Part shown: positions 1 through 6,333 of the stretch, piece by piece
How positions within the stretch are numbered: the stretch's first letter is position 1
How the letters are laid out: each line of letters begins with the position of its first letter
DNA from: Prevotella sp.
Lineage (GTDB): Bacteria; Bacteroidota; Bacteroidia; Bacteroidales; Bacteroidaceae
Assembly: GCA_016283605.1 (NCBI GenBank)
Contig: JAEENF010000128.1
Span: 1-8,050, forward strand
Direction: 5' to 3'
Length of the DNA: 8,050 bases
The notes under the pieces: model-generated
Told to the model about the DNA's origin: nothing
Databases searched by the model: none
Seen by the model: the letters and a program-made list of their open reading frames with translations, nothing else
Program-made: the position numbers and the translations under genes

Positions 1-618
1 CTTGCGCAGTTTTGGGTCCTGATGGTTCATATACCACATCGTCCGTTTCGAGGCATCCATTGTGATATTCAGGTCAGGATTGATCTGCAACATCTCAATC
101 ATCGCCGCTCCCATCGACTCCATGCACCTCGGAACCGTCGTGCTGATGGCATTCACCCTGGCACCCTTGCAGAAGATCTCTGGAAACCGCTCTACCATTC
201 TACGGGCAATCCGACGATGTTGCAGTTTACCATAGCTCGTCAACTCTCCCCAACGTTTCTCTGTATCATCCATCACCAATCGCATCTCTTCTAGCACACG
301 ATGACCTATGGGTGTCAGTTCGTCCACACTGTCGGCATGGTTCATCATGTCATACGGCGTGTCATAGCCCGTTCGACTGCTGATATATCTCGAACCATGA
401 CGGCCGTAGTGAGACATATAGAATGGTTTCTTGCCAGCAGGTGCCGGGGTCAGCACAGCTTTGATCGTATCAGGATAGGTATTATAGTTGCATGAGGCGT
501 ATTGAGGTTTCTCCCTGATGAGATCCATCACCGTCTGAGAGGAAGTGAATAGTGAATAGTGAACGGTGAATAGTAACACCAATGCCCTCAATGGGAATTT
601 TATATGCTTGATATTCAT
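1..618 (-). CDS. Exported histidine-type phosphatase, N-terminal 206 residues (runs off the left edge)
   Basis: The reading frame starts with ATG at 618-616 and stays open to the window edge, so only the N-terminal half is seen. Residues 1-29 are signal-peptide-like: basic start, then a hydrophobic core around LRALVLLFTV, so the product is probably exported to the periplasm. Residues 66-80 read FYMSHYGRHGSRYIS. RHGSR (73-77) is the phosphohistidine motif of the branch-2 histidine phosphatase superfamily (acid phosphatases, phytases, MINPP): its His is the nucleophile and its Arg residues bind phosphate. LTSYGKLQHRRIARRMVERF (126-145) matches the family's 'LTxxGxxQHxxxAxRM' helix, and STTVPR (159-164) supplies a further conserved Arg. 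The proton-donor HD/HAE motif would lie beyond the edge. It starts 12 bases after the preceding homologue at 631-1953, so the two are almost certainly co-transcribed. The substrate is unknown; inositol phosphates are possible in this family, but nothing visible decides it. Confidence 0.85.
   Translation of the reverse strand, partial: MNIKHIKFPLRALVLLFTVHYSLFTSSQTVMDLIREKPQYASCNYNTYPDTIKAVLTPAPAGKKPFYMSHYGRHGSRYISSRTGYDTPYDMMNHADSVDELTPIGHRVLEEMRLVMDDTEKRWGELTSYGKLQHRRIARRMVERFPEIFCKGARVNAISTTVPRCMESMGAAMIEMLQINPDLNITMDASKRTMWYMNHQDPKLRK
543..577. repeat. Heptamer tandem repeat inside signal-peptide codons
   Basis: Five consecutive 7-base units on the plus strand read AAGTGAA, TAGTGAA, TAGTGAA, CGGTGAA and a decayed TAGTAAC. 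On the minus strand they encode residues 14-26 of the phosphatase at 1-618, the second half of its signal peptide. Seven is not a multiple of three, so gain or loss of one unit would shift the reading frame. A related array lies at 7910-7937 in a non-coding region. Confidence 0.8.
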
Positions 619-630
619 CTTTTTACTTTC

Positions 631-1953
631 TTACTTTTTTGCCTTTTCATTAAATCTCTCGTTCTCGTAGCGATACAGCTTTCGCAGATAATAACGCTTC
701 ACATCGTTCCAGTGATAATAGGGCGCACAATCGGTCTTCAGTGGCAGACGGGCCTCCCTGTTGTTCAGCAACACCTTCACAAGCACGTCCTGGTCATCAC
801 GGTCTTTCCGATAGTGAACCATCACAATGCTTCCGCCTAACGGAGCGATCTTATAGTCTGCCCATCCTAACGTCTCGAGTGAGTCGAGGTTATCCGTTTC
901 AATTCCGTAGTCGTTCAGTTCCATCAGACAAGCCAACGACATCAATACCCGTTCGTTGGTATAGCGCACATGTGCCATGGGGGCATAGCGTTTCAGCACA
1001 CTGTCGCCCATGTGCATCATGTTTCTCAGTACCGCCCGTTGCAGGTAAGGCTGACGTGCCCCGTTCAACTTACAGGCACCGTAGTTGATGTAGTTCCACG
1101 CATTGTTTTTCCGCCAATGACGGTGTATCTCCTCTGTCGTGAAGATGTCATAAAGTGTTGTCTTCTTCGTCAGATCAGTGTTCTGGATGCTGCCAGCAAG
1201 CTTGAAGAGCTGCTGACTGAGGGTATAAGGAGAAATATACTTCGCCACATAATTCTGATCATTGAAAAGCGATTCCATCAATCGGATCTCACTGGTGTTC
1301 AGCGCAGCAAACCGGTCGTAACGCTCCATGGTAATGGAGTCCATGCGGTCGTCTGTCAGGTCTTTATCCTGAGGATTCATAAACGGCTGTTCCTCATGCG
1401 AAACCCTTGTCCTGATGTTCAGCGGTTGATACATCTTGGACAGCTGTGCCGCCGACTCAATCATCGTGAGAATTGCCGTATTCTGCACCACACTTCTAAT
1501 GCTGTAATAGCCCTTGTCTGTAAAGGCCTCCGGAAATCGCTCTGCCAACAGCTTCATCATGCCATGACTCTGTTCAGCACCGTGCTTTGTCAGCTCAGTG
1601 GTACGGTTATGCGCATCATTGTGGATGATCTCCAGCCGCCTCAGCACGTCCTTGCCCAGCTTGGTCAGTTTACTCAGACTGTCTGCCTTCATAAATACTT
1701 CGAGGGGCTCGTCATAGTACTCCTCTTTCTGAAGATAATACGACGATGGACAGGCATAATGGTTGATGTAGAAAGGTTTCTTTCCATCAGGGGCAGGTGT
1801 GTCGTTCTCGATCTTAATGGCGGGCAGAGAGTAGTTGGTCCCCGCAGAACGGTTTACATCGGCCCTCAACTCCTTTACGACATCCTGTGCCTGTGTCGTT
1901 ATTCCAGCCATAACCATCATGGCAGAAAGAATGAAATGTCTCATTTTAATCAT
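631..1953 (-). CDS. Exported histidine-phosphatase-fold protein with degenerate active site (predicted pseudoenzyme)
   Basis: This intact 440-residue frame is close to the usual length of the histidine acid phosphatase/MINPP-like family. The start is M1 (MIKMRHF) or M4. The segment MRHFILSAMMVMAGITTQAQ is a type I signal peptide, so the protein is periplasmic. Homology to the downstream gene is direct: FYINHYACPSSYYLQ (61-75) lines up without gaps on its FYMSHYGRHGSRYIS, and ELTKHGAEQSHGMMKLLAERF (from residue 120) matches the family's 'LTxxGAEQ' helix. The catalytic residues are gone: RHG has become ACP (67-69) and the motif's second Arg is Tyr72. The distal Arg aligns with Ala160. The expected HD/HAE proton donor reads YTNER (331-335) in the context AHVRYTNERVLMSL. 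It is first in a two-gene operon under the promoter at 1974-2005. By inference it is a non-catalytic binding or regulatory partner; an unfamiliar chemistry cannot be excluded. Confidence 0.85.
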   Translation of the reverse strand: MIKMRHFILSAMMVMAGITTQAQDVVKELRADVNRSAGTNYSLPAIKIENDTPAPDGKKPFYINHYACPSSYYLQKEEYYDEPLEVFMKADSLSKLTKLGKDVLRRLEIIHNDAHNRTTELTKHGAEQSHGMMKLLAERFPEAFTDKGYYSIRSVVQNTAILTMIESAAQLSKMYQPLNIRTRVSHEEQPFMNPQDKDLTDDRMDSITMERYDRFAALNTSEIRLMESLFNDQNYVAKYISPYTLSQQLFKLAGSIQNTDLTKKTTLYDIFTTEEIHRHWRKNNAWNYINYGACKLNGARQPYLQRAVLRNMMHMGDSVLKRYAPMAHVRYTNERVLMSLACLMELNDYGIETDNLDSLETLGWADYKIAPLGGSIVMVHYRKDRDDQDVLVKVLLNNREARLPLKTDCAPYYHWNDVKRYYLRKLYRYENERFNEKAKK

Positions 1954-1973
1954 TAATGGTTAATGTTCGGCTG

Positions 1974-2005
1974 CAAAGGTACGAATAAAAATCTGAAATA
2001 CCAAA
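1974..2005 (-). promoter_or_regulatory. Bacteroidota vegetative promoter for the phosphatase pair
   Basis: Read on the minus strand, TTTG (2005-2002) is followed after exactly 20 bases by TACCTTTG (1981-1974). This is a full match to the Bacteroidota primary-sigma consensus TTTG-N19..21-TAnnTTTG. Transcription should start near 1967-1970, giving a leader of only about 15 bases before the ATG at 1953. No terminator is visible between the two phosphatase genes, so this promoter probably serves both. Confidence 0.8.
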
Positions 2006-2091
2006 AATTTTCGGTTCTCTTTCTTCACAAACGAAGAATATTTGGAGATTTCCAGAATGTATCATTTGCAAAGTCCACTTGACAATCATAC

Positions 2092-2167
2092 CTTGTCATA
2101 GGACAGCAGGGGATGATTTTGTGTATTTATACACTCATTATGCGTGAAAAACTTGATTTATGACAAG
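2092..2167. repeat. Long-gapped inverted repeat before the symporter promoter (possible operator)
   Basis: CTTGTCATA (2092-2100) is the exact reverse complement of TATGACAAG (2159-2167), with 58 bases between. A looser copy in the direct orientation, CTTGACAATCATA, sits at 2078-2090. A small hairpin GTGTA-tttA-TACAC (2121-2134) lies in the gap. The right arm ends 20 bases before the TACCTTTG box at 2188, where the -33 element would be, and no good TTTG is present there. This arrangement would suit an activator or repressor acting at the symporter promoter. Apart from these elements I see nothing in the 2006-2187 part of the gap. Confidence 0.4.
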
Positions 2168-2187
2168 TGTAAATGGGAAAAACTATG

Positions 2188-2195
2188 TACCTTTG
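2188..2195 (+). promoter_or_regulatory. -7 promoter element for the SLC13 symporter
   Basis: TACCTTTG is a perfect Bacteroidota -7 box. It is followed by GCACGC and a TTCGCGAA palindrome (2204-2211) near the expected start site. No TTTG is found 19-21 bases upstream (the sequence there is ACAAGTG), so the promoter may be weak or activator-dependent. The untranslated leader would be about 40 bases. Confidence 0.6.
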
Positions 2196-2243
2196 CACGC
2201 GATTTCGCGAATTTTATATCAATTCTAATAATATTGTAAGGAA

Positions 2244-3749
2244 ATGTTTCATATTTACGAAGGATTCCATCTTGTTGAGACGTACCACAAGGTGCGCCAC
2301 CAGCGGAAGTATCATCCAGAAGACAGCACTAAGCGTGCATTCAAAATCGCCATCGTGACCATCGTAACACTCCTGCTCTGGAATATGCCGACGGAGTGGT
2401 TCGGTATTCAGAACCTGACGGTCATCCAGCAGCGTGTGATAGCCATCTTTGCCTTTGCCACCCTGATGTGGATTCTCGAAATCGTCAGTTCATGGGCAAC
2501 GTCGATTGCCATCATGGTGCTGATGTTACTCTTCTGTACGGACAGCGGTATCATGCCGATGGTGAACGAGGAAGAGGTGGGCAAACTGCTCAGCTACAAG
2601 GGCGTGATGGCGTGCTTCGCCGACCCTGTGATCATGTTGTTTATTGGTGGATTTGTCCTGGCTATCGCTGCTACGAAGACGGGTCTCGACGCTCAGCTCG
2701 CCAAAGTATTGTTGAAGCCCTTCGGCACGAAGAGTGAGATGGTGCTGTTGGGTTTCCTGTTGGTGACGGGTCTATTCTCGATGTTTGTGTCGAACACGGC
2801 TACAGCCGCTATGATGCTGACGTTCCTCACCCCAGTGTTCCGTCAGTTGCCTCCTGAAGGCAAGGGCCGTATCGCTTTGGCGATGTCAATTCCCGTTGCT
2901 GCCAACCTTGGTGGAATGGGTACGCCTATTGGTACGCCGCCGAACAATATCGCCCTGAAGTATCTGAATGATCCTGAAGGACTGAACATGGGTCTTGGCT
3001 TCGGTCAGTGGATGATGTTCATGTTCCCACTGGTGGTGGTGCTGCTGTTCATCAGCTGGCGCATCCTGCTGAAGTTCTTCCCCTTCTCACAGAAGACCGT
3101 GGAACTGAAGATTGATGGTGGTATGCAGAAAGGCATCCATTCCAAGATTGTCATTTTCACCTTCATCCTCACCGTGGCCCTCTGGCTCTCTGACCGTTTC
3201 ACAGGTATCAACGCGAACACAGTGGCTATGGTTCCGTTCTGTATCTTTGCTCTGACAGGTATCATCAATAAACGTGACCTGGAGCAGATCAACTGGAGTG
3301 TGATCTGGATGGTTGCCGGTGGTTTCGCCCTCGGTTATGGACTGAATGCCTCTGGTCTGGCTGCCAATGCTGTGGAGAGCATCCCCTTCGGAGAGTTCTC
3401 GCCGCTGCTGATCCTGATTCTTGGTGGTGCTATCTGCTACGTGCTGTCGAACTTCATCTCGAACTCTGCTACGGCAGCCTTGCTGATGCCTATCCTGGCT
3501 GTGGTCTGCAGTGCTATGGGTGATAAGCTGGCACCTATCGGTGGCACGGGTACCGTATTGATTGGTGTGGCCATTGCTGCTTCATCGGCTATGATCCTGC
3601 CAATCTCCACCCCGCCGAATGCCCTGGCATTCGCTACGGGATATGTTCAGCAGAAAGATATGTCGAAGATAGGTATTATCATGGGTATTCTCTCGATGGT
3701 ATTAGGCTTCGGACTGGTCTATCTGATGGGAACGTTGCATTTGATCTAA
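2244..3749 (+). CDS. SLC13/DASS-family sodium-coupled anion symporter (probable dicarboxylate transporter)
   Basis: A 501-residue inner-membrane protein with many hydrophobic helices, typical in length for the divalent anion:Na+ symporter family, which imports succinate, malate, fumarate, citrate or sulfate with Na+. The fold's inverted duplication is visible. SNTATAAMM (183-191) and SNSATAALLMPI (406-417) are the two substrate/Na+-binding hairpins. NLGGMGTPIGTPPNN (221-235) and SSAMILPISTPPNAL (447-461) are the paired unwound-helix motifs that complete the Na+ sites. The second hairpin has SNS where SNT is common. A charged cytoplasmic segment of about 30 residues precedes the first helix. 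The ATG at 2244 follows AAGGA directly (2238-2242); the next in-frame Met (48) would remove the first helix, so 2244 is preferred. The gene stands alone, with its own promoter element upstream and a terminator downstream. The family call is firm; the substrate is inferred. Confidence 0.9.
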   Translation: MFHIYEGFHLVETYHKVRHQRKYHPEDSTKRAFKIAIVTIVTLLLWNMPTEWFGIQNLTVIQQRVIAIFAFATLMWILEIVSSWATSIAIMVLMLLFCTDSGIMPMVNEEEVGKLLSYKGVMACFADPVIMLFIGGFVLAIAATKTGLDAQLAKVLLKPFGTKSEMVLLGFLLVTGLFSMFVSNTATAAMMLTFLTPVFRQLPPEGKGRIALAMSIPVAANLGGMGTPIGTPPNNIALKYLNDPEGLNMGLGFGQWMMFMFPLVVVLLFISWRILLKFFPFSQKTVELKIDGGMQKGIHSKIVIFTFILTVALWLSDRFTGINANTVAMVPFCIFALTGIINKRDLEQINWSVIWMVAGGFALGYGLNASGLAANAVESIPFGEFSPLLILILGGAICYVLSNFISNSATAALLMPILAVVCSAMGDKLAPIGGTGTVLIGVAIAASSAMILPISTPPNALAFATGYVQQKDMSKIGIIMGILSMVLGFGLVYLMGTLHLI

Positions 3750-3773
3750 GAAGATTCATTGAACAGAAAATTA

Positions 3774-3811
3774 AAAAAAATGGGGAAATGATTTGGTTTC
3801 CTCATTTTTTT
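3774..3811 (+). terminator. Intrinsic terminator after the symporter gene
   Basis: A 15-base-pair stem pairs 3774-3788 (seven A, TGGGG, AAA) with 3797-3811 (TTTCCTCA, seven T). It has a single G-U pair (3783/3802) and an 8-base loop, TGATTTGG. The 3' arm ends in seven T residues. It begins 25 bases after the symporter stop codon. The loop holds the -33 element of the next promoter. Confidence 0.85.
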
Positions 3812-3823
3812 GTTGTACCTTTG
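3792..3823 (+). promoter_or_regulatory. Bacteroidota promoter for the thiamine operon
   Basis: TTTG (3792-3795), 20 bases, then TACCTTTG (3816-3823) is a full match to the consensus. The start site should be near 3828-3830, placing the TPP aptamer at the very 5' end of the transcript. The -33 element lies inside the upstream terminator's loop. Confidence 0.85.
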
Positions 3824-3831
3824 CACCCGCA

Positions 3832-3909
3832 ATTCAAGGGGTGTCCGCTGGTGCGGGCTGAGATGATACCCTCTAACCTGATCCGGATCATGCCGGCGTA
3901 GGGATGGAT
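3832..3909 (+). promoter_or_regulatory. TPP (thiamine pyrophosphate) riboswitch, THI-box aptamer
   Basis: All conserved THI-box blocks are present in order: AAGGGGTGT (3836-3844), GCTGAGATGATACCC (3857-3871), AACCTGATCCGGATCATGCC (3875-3894) and GGCGTAGGGA (3895-3904). GGGGT (3838-3842) with ACCC (3868-3871) forms P2. CCGC-TGGT-GCGG (3845-3856) makes a short P3. P1 can form weakly from ATTCA (3832-3836) with TGGAT (3905-3909). The pyrimidine-sensing GCTGAGA and the pyrophosphate-side GAT..GGAT segments match the usual aptamer. It precedes a TonB receptor and PnuT, a known arrangement for thiamine salvage in Bacteroidota; the family normally represses when TPP is bound. Confidence 0.95.
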
Positions 3910-3933
3910 AGTAGATGTTGTCGACACATAATT

Positions 3934-3960
3934 CCCCTTTACATTATTATTAATTAAAGG
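3934..3960 (+). promoter_or_regulatory. Candidate expression platform: hairpin masking the ribosome-binding region
   Basis: CCTTTA (3936-3941) is complementary to TAAAGG (3955-3960), which is the only purine-rich candidate ribosome site before the ATG at 3973. CCCCTT (3934-3939) is also complementary to AAGGGG (3836-3841) in the aptamer's P1/P2 strand. The two pairings compete. With TPP bound, the aptamer holds AAGGGG and the masking hairpin can form. Without TPP, AAGGGG can take CCCCTT and expose the site. No T-run follows, so control is more likely translational than by termination. This is inferred from base pairing only. Confidence 0.5.
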
Positions 3961-3972
3961 TATTGGTAAAGT

Positions 3973-6327
3973 ATGAAAAGATTGTTTTTCAGCGTGATTG
4001 CGCTGGTGGAAGTAATGGGTATGAATGCACAGAATCGTGCTGCGCTTTATGACTCGACGCAGGTTGAGGCGTTGCAGGAAGTGGTGGTGAAAGGTGTGAG
4101 GGCACAGAAGAATGCACCTTATGCCATCGCAAACATCAAGAAACAGGAACTCCAGGAATTTTCGAAGACGGGTAAGGAACTGCCTTTTCTCTTTTCGCAG
4201 ACGCCAGGTGTACTGGCTTGGAGTGAGAATGGTCTGGGTACGGGTACGACTTATATGCGAATCCGTGGCGCAGGTGATTCACGGATCAATGTCACGCTCG
4301 ATGGCGTGCCCCTCAATTCGCCTGAGGATCAGTGCGTATTTTGGGCGAATATGAACTCATATGGATCACTTCTCGGCTCGGTACAGATTCAGCGTGGTGT
4401 GGGAACATCAACCAACGGCGATGGTGCCTTTGGTGGTACGGTGGCTCTCTCATCCGCTACACCCGATCAAAAGGCTGGGGGAGAGGTGTCCGCATCGTAT
4501 GGCTCGTTTAACACGTTTAATGTCGGCGGCAAGTTCTCCACGGGTCTGCTGTGGAATCACCTGATCTTCGACGGCGCCTATCATGAGACGAATACTGATG
4601 GTTTCATTCATGGCACGAGCGGACGTAGCGGAAGTTACTATGGTGGTCTTACGTGGATTGATGACAACTATCAGATCTCTTATAAGAATATCGGCAACTT
4701 CGAGAAGACGGGTCAGGCTTGGAACGGTGTCACAGCGGGTACCAACGATCTGAGCATCATGGACGGCACCTATGGTGAGCGGACAGGCATCAAGACCTAC
4801 GAAGATATGTGGGATAAGGGCTTGGGTAAGTTCAATTCGCTCTACGAGGCGATGATCATCAATGATGACGGCACGTATTCAACAGAACGTTACAAGATGA
4901 ATGATGGCAGCTATTGGGACAAGACGACGGATAACTTCTGGCAGAACCATAATATCCTCTCGGCCTCGTGGAATATCAGTGATGAGTGGTCGACATCTGC
5001 CTCGCTGCACTATACCTATGGCTACGGCTATTATCGCGAGTTCCGCCCTAACAACAAACTCTCGAAGTTTGGACTGACGGCTGCGGATGCTGAAGGCAAT
5101 AAGATCAAGAAAACTGACTTTGTGCGTAAGAAGGGACTTTCGCAGAATACCTATGGCCTCGTGTGGAATGCGAACTATACGGATGATTCGTGGGATGTGG
5201 TCGGTGGTGTGTCCGTACAGCGTTTTGATGGCAATCATTTTGGTTATCTGACCTATGCCGCCAATGAGAACGTACGCCAGAAATTCTTTGCAAATGGTGA
5301 TTATAAATACTATGATTCTGATGCCATCAAGGTAGACTACAGCCATTACCTAAAGGCTGCATACCATATCAATGAGCAGTGGGATGTGTTTGGTGACCTC
5401 CAGTTCCGTTATGTTAGCTATAAGACCGACGGTATTAATGACAAGTTCTATGACGATGCATCTGGCTACTTCAACCAACCACTTGATATTGATCAGAAGT
5501 ATGGTTTCTTCAATCCGAAGGCTGGCTTCTCTTGGAGTCTCAATGGTCATCGTGTCTATGGCTCTGTGGCGATGAGTCACCGTGAGCCAGAACGTAATAA
5601 TTTCACGGATAACGGCAGCTATCCTGCTCCTAAGGCTGAGCAGGTGTTGGACTTCGAGCTGGGCTATACCTTTACGAACGACAGTTGGCTTGTGGGATTG
5701 AACGGCTATTATATGAAGTATGATAATCAGTTTGTGCAGACGGGAGCGCTGAGTGATATCGGTGAGAACCTGACCACGAATATCAAGGACTCGTATCGTG
5801 CCGGTCTGGAACTGCAGTTTGGCGTGAATGCTACATCGTGGCTGACTATAGAGGGTAATGCCGCCCTGAGTGCCAATAAGATCAAGGACTTCGATGAAGT
5901 GGTGGAGGACTGGGACAACGGTTCGCAGACCATCCATTACGACAATTCTACGCTGGCCTTCTCGCCCTCAACGATTCTCAATGGCTTCGTGAACTTCCAC
6001 TATAAAGGTATTATGGCCATATGGCATACGAACTATGTCTCGCGTCAGTATCTTGACAACACGGAGAACACAGACCGTTCGTTGCCGTGCTACTCTGCTT
6101 CTAATGCCTCGTTGAGTTATACGTTGAAGCCCAAGAAGGTTTTTAAGGAATGTATTTTCGGTCTGAACTTCAATAATATCTTTAACCGTCGTTATGCTGC
6201 TAGTGGATGGGTGTATTCGGCTATCTGCAACAGCTATGGTCATCCCAATGATAACCGCTACTATCAGATAGGCTTCATCCCTATGGCAGGCTTTACGATG
6301 CAGGGAAATATCACGCTGAGATTTTAA
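3973..6327 (+). CDS. TonB-dependent outer-membrane receptor, probable thiamine (or thiamine-derivative) importer
   Basis: A 784-residue TonB-dependent receptor. Residues 1-20 (MKRLFFSVIALVEVMGMNAQ) are a signal peptide. ALQEVVVKG (33-41) is the TonB box that contacts TonB in the periplasm. The plug domain spans about 45-160, with RIRGAGDSRINVTLDGVPLN (96-115) and QIQRGVGTSTNGDGAFGGT (138-156) as its typical segments. The rest is a beta-barrel rich in aromatic and Gly residues, ending in GNITLRF, with the C-terminal Phe expected for outer-membrane assembly. There is no N-terminal carboxypeptidase-like or STN domain, so this is the short receptor type, not a SusC or sigma-signalling one. The substrate is inferred from the TPP riboswitch 64 bases upstream and from pnuT, 6 bases downstream. 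The start is set by the signal peptide. Confidence 0.92.
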   Translation: MKRLFFSVIALVEVMGMNAQNRAALYDSTQVEALQEVVVKGVRAQKNAPYAIANIKKQELQEFSKTGKELPFLFSQTPGVLAWSENGLGTGTTYMRIRGAGDSRINVTLDGVPLNSPEDQCVFWANMNSYGSLLGSVQIQRGVGTSTNGDGAFGGTVALSSATPDQKAGGEVSASYGSFNTFNVGGKFSTGLLWNHLIFDGAYHETNTDGFIHGTSGRSGSYYGGLTWIDDNYQISYKNIGNFEKTGQAWNGVTAGTNDLSIMDGTYGERTGIKTYEDMWDKGLGKFNSLYEAMIINDDGTYSTERYKMNDGSYWDKTTDNFWQNHNILSASWNISDEWSTSASLHYTYGYGYYREFRPNNKLSKFGLTAADAEGNKIKKTDFVRKKGLSQNTYGLVWNANYTDDSWDVVGGVSVQRFDGNHFGYLTYAANENVRQKFFANGDYKYYDSDAIKVDYSHYLKAAYHINEQWDVFGDLQFRYVSYKTDGINDKFYDDASGYFNQPLDIDQKYGFFNPKAGFSWSLNGHRVYGSVAMSHREPERNNFTDNGSYPAPKAEQVLDFELGYTFTNDSWLVGLNGYYMKYDNQFVQTGALSDIGENLTTNIKDSYRAGLELQFGVNATSWLTIEGNAALSANKIKDFDEVVEDWDNGSQTIHYDNSTLAFSPSTILNGFVNFHYKGIMAIWHTNYVSRQYLDNTENTDRSLPCYSASNASLSYTLKPKKVFKECIFGLNFNNIFNRRYAASGWVYSAICNSYGHPNDNRYYQIGFIPMAGFTMQGNITLRF

Positions 6328-6333
6328 TTTTGA

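Noticed and set aside
631..1953. Calling the degenerate phosphatase a pseudogene
   Set aside because: The frame is intact and full length, with a signal peptide and a consensus promoter. Only active-site residues differ, which fits a pseudoenzyme better than decay.
970..1956. 328-codon plus-strand open frame opposite the degenerate phosphatase gene
   Set aside because: It is wholly antisense to a gene with a clear signal peptide, family homology and promoter. Its product shows no recognisable domain and is rich in His, Arg and Cys in the way shadow frames are.
2173..2358. 61-codon plus-strand frame overlapping the symporter start
   Set aside because: Its start lies upstream of the -7 box at 2188, and it mostly overlaps the symporter N-terminus in another frame.
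2244..3749. Alternative identity as an arsenite (ArsB) or citrate-Mg (CitMHS) transporter of the wider ion-transporter superfamily
   Set aside because: The paired SNT/SNS hairpins with GTPIGTPPN and LPISTPPNA motifs are the SLC13/DASS signature.
5350..5937. 195-codon minus-strand open frame inside the TonB receptor gene
   Set aside because: It is antisense to a well-supported receptor barrel, with no promoter or family features. The same holds for the minus-strand frames at 4879-5346 and 5968-6621.
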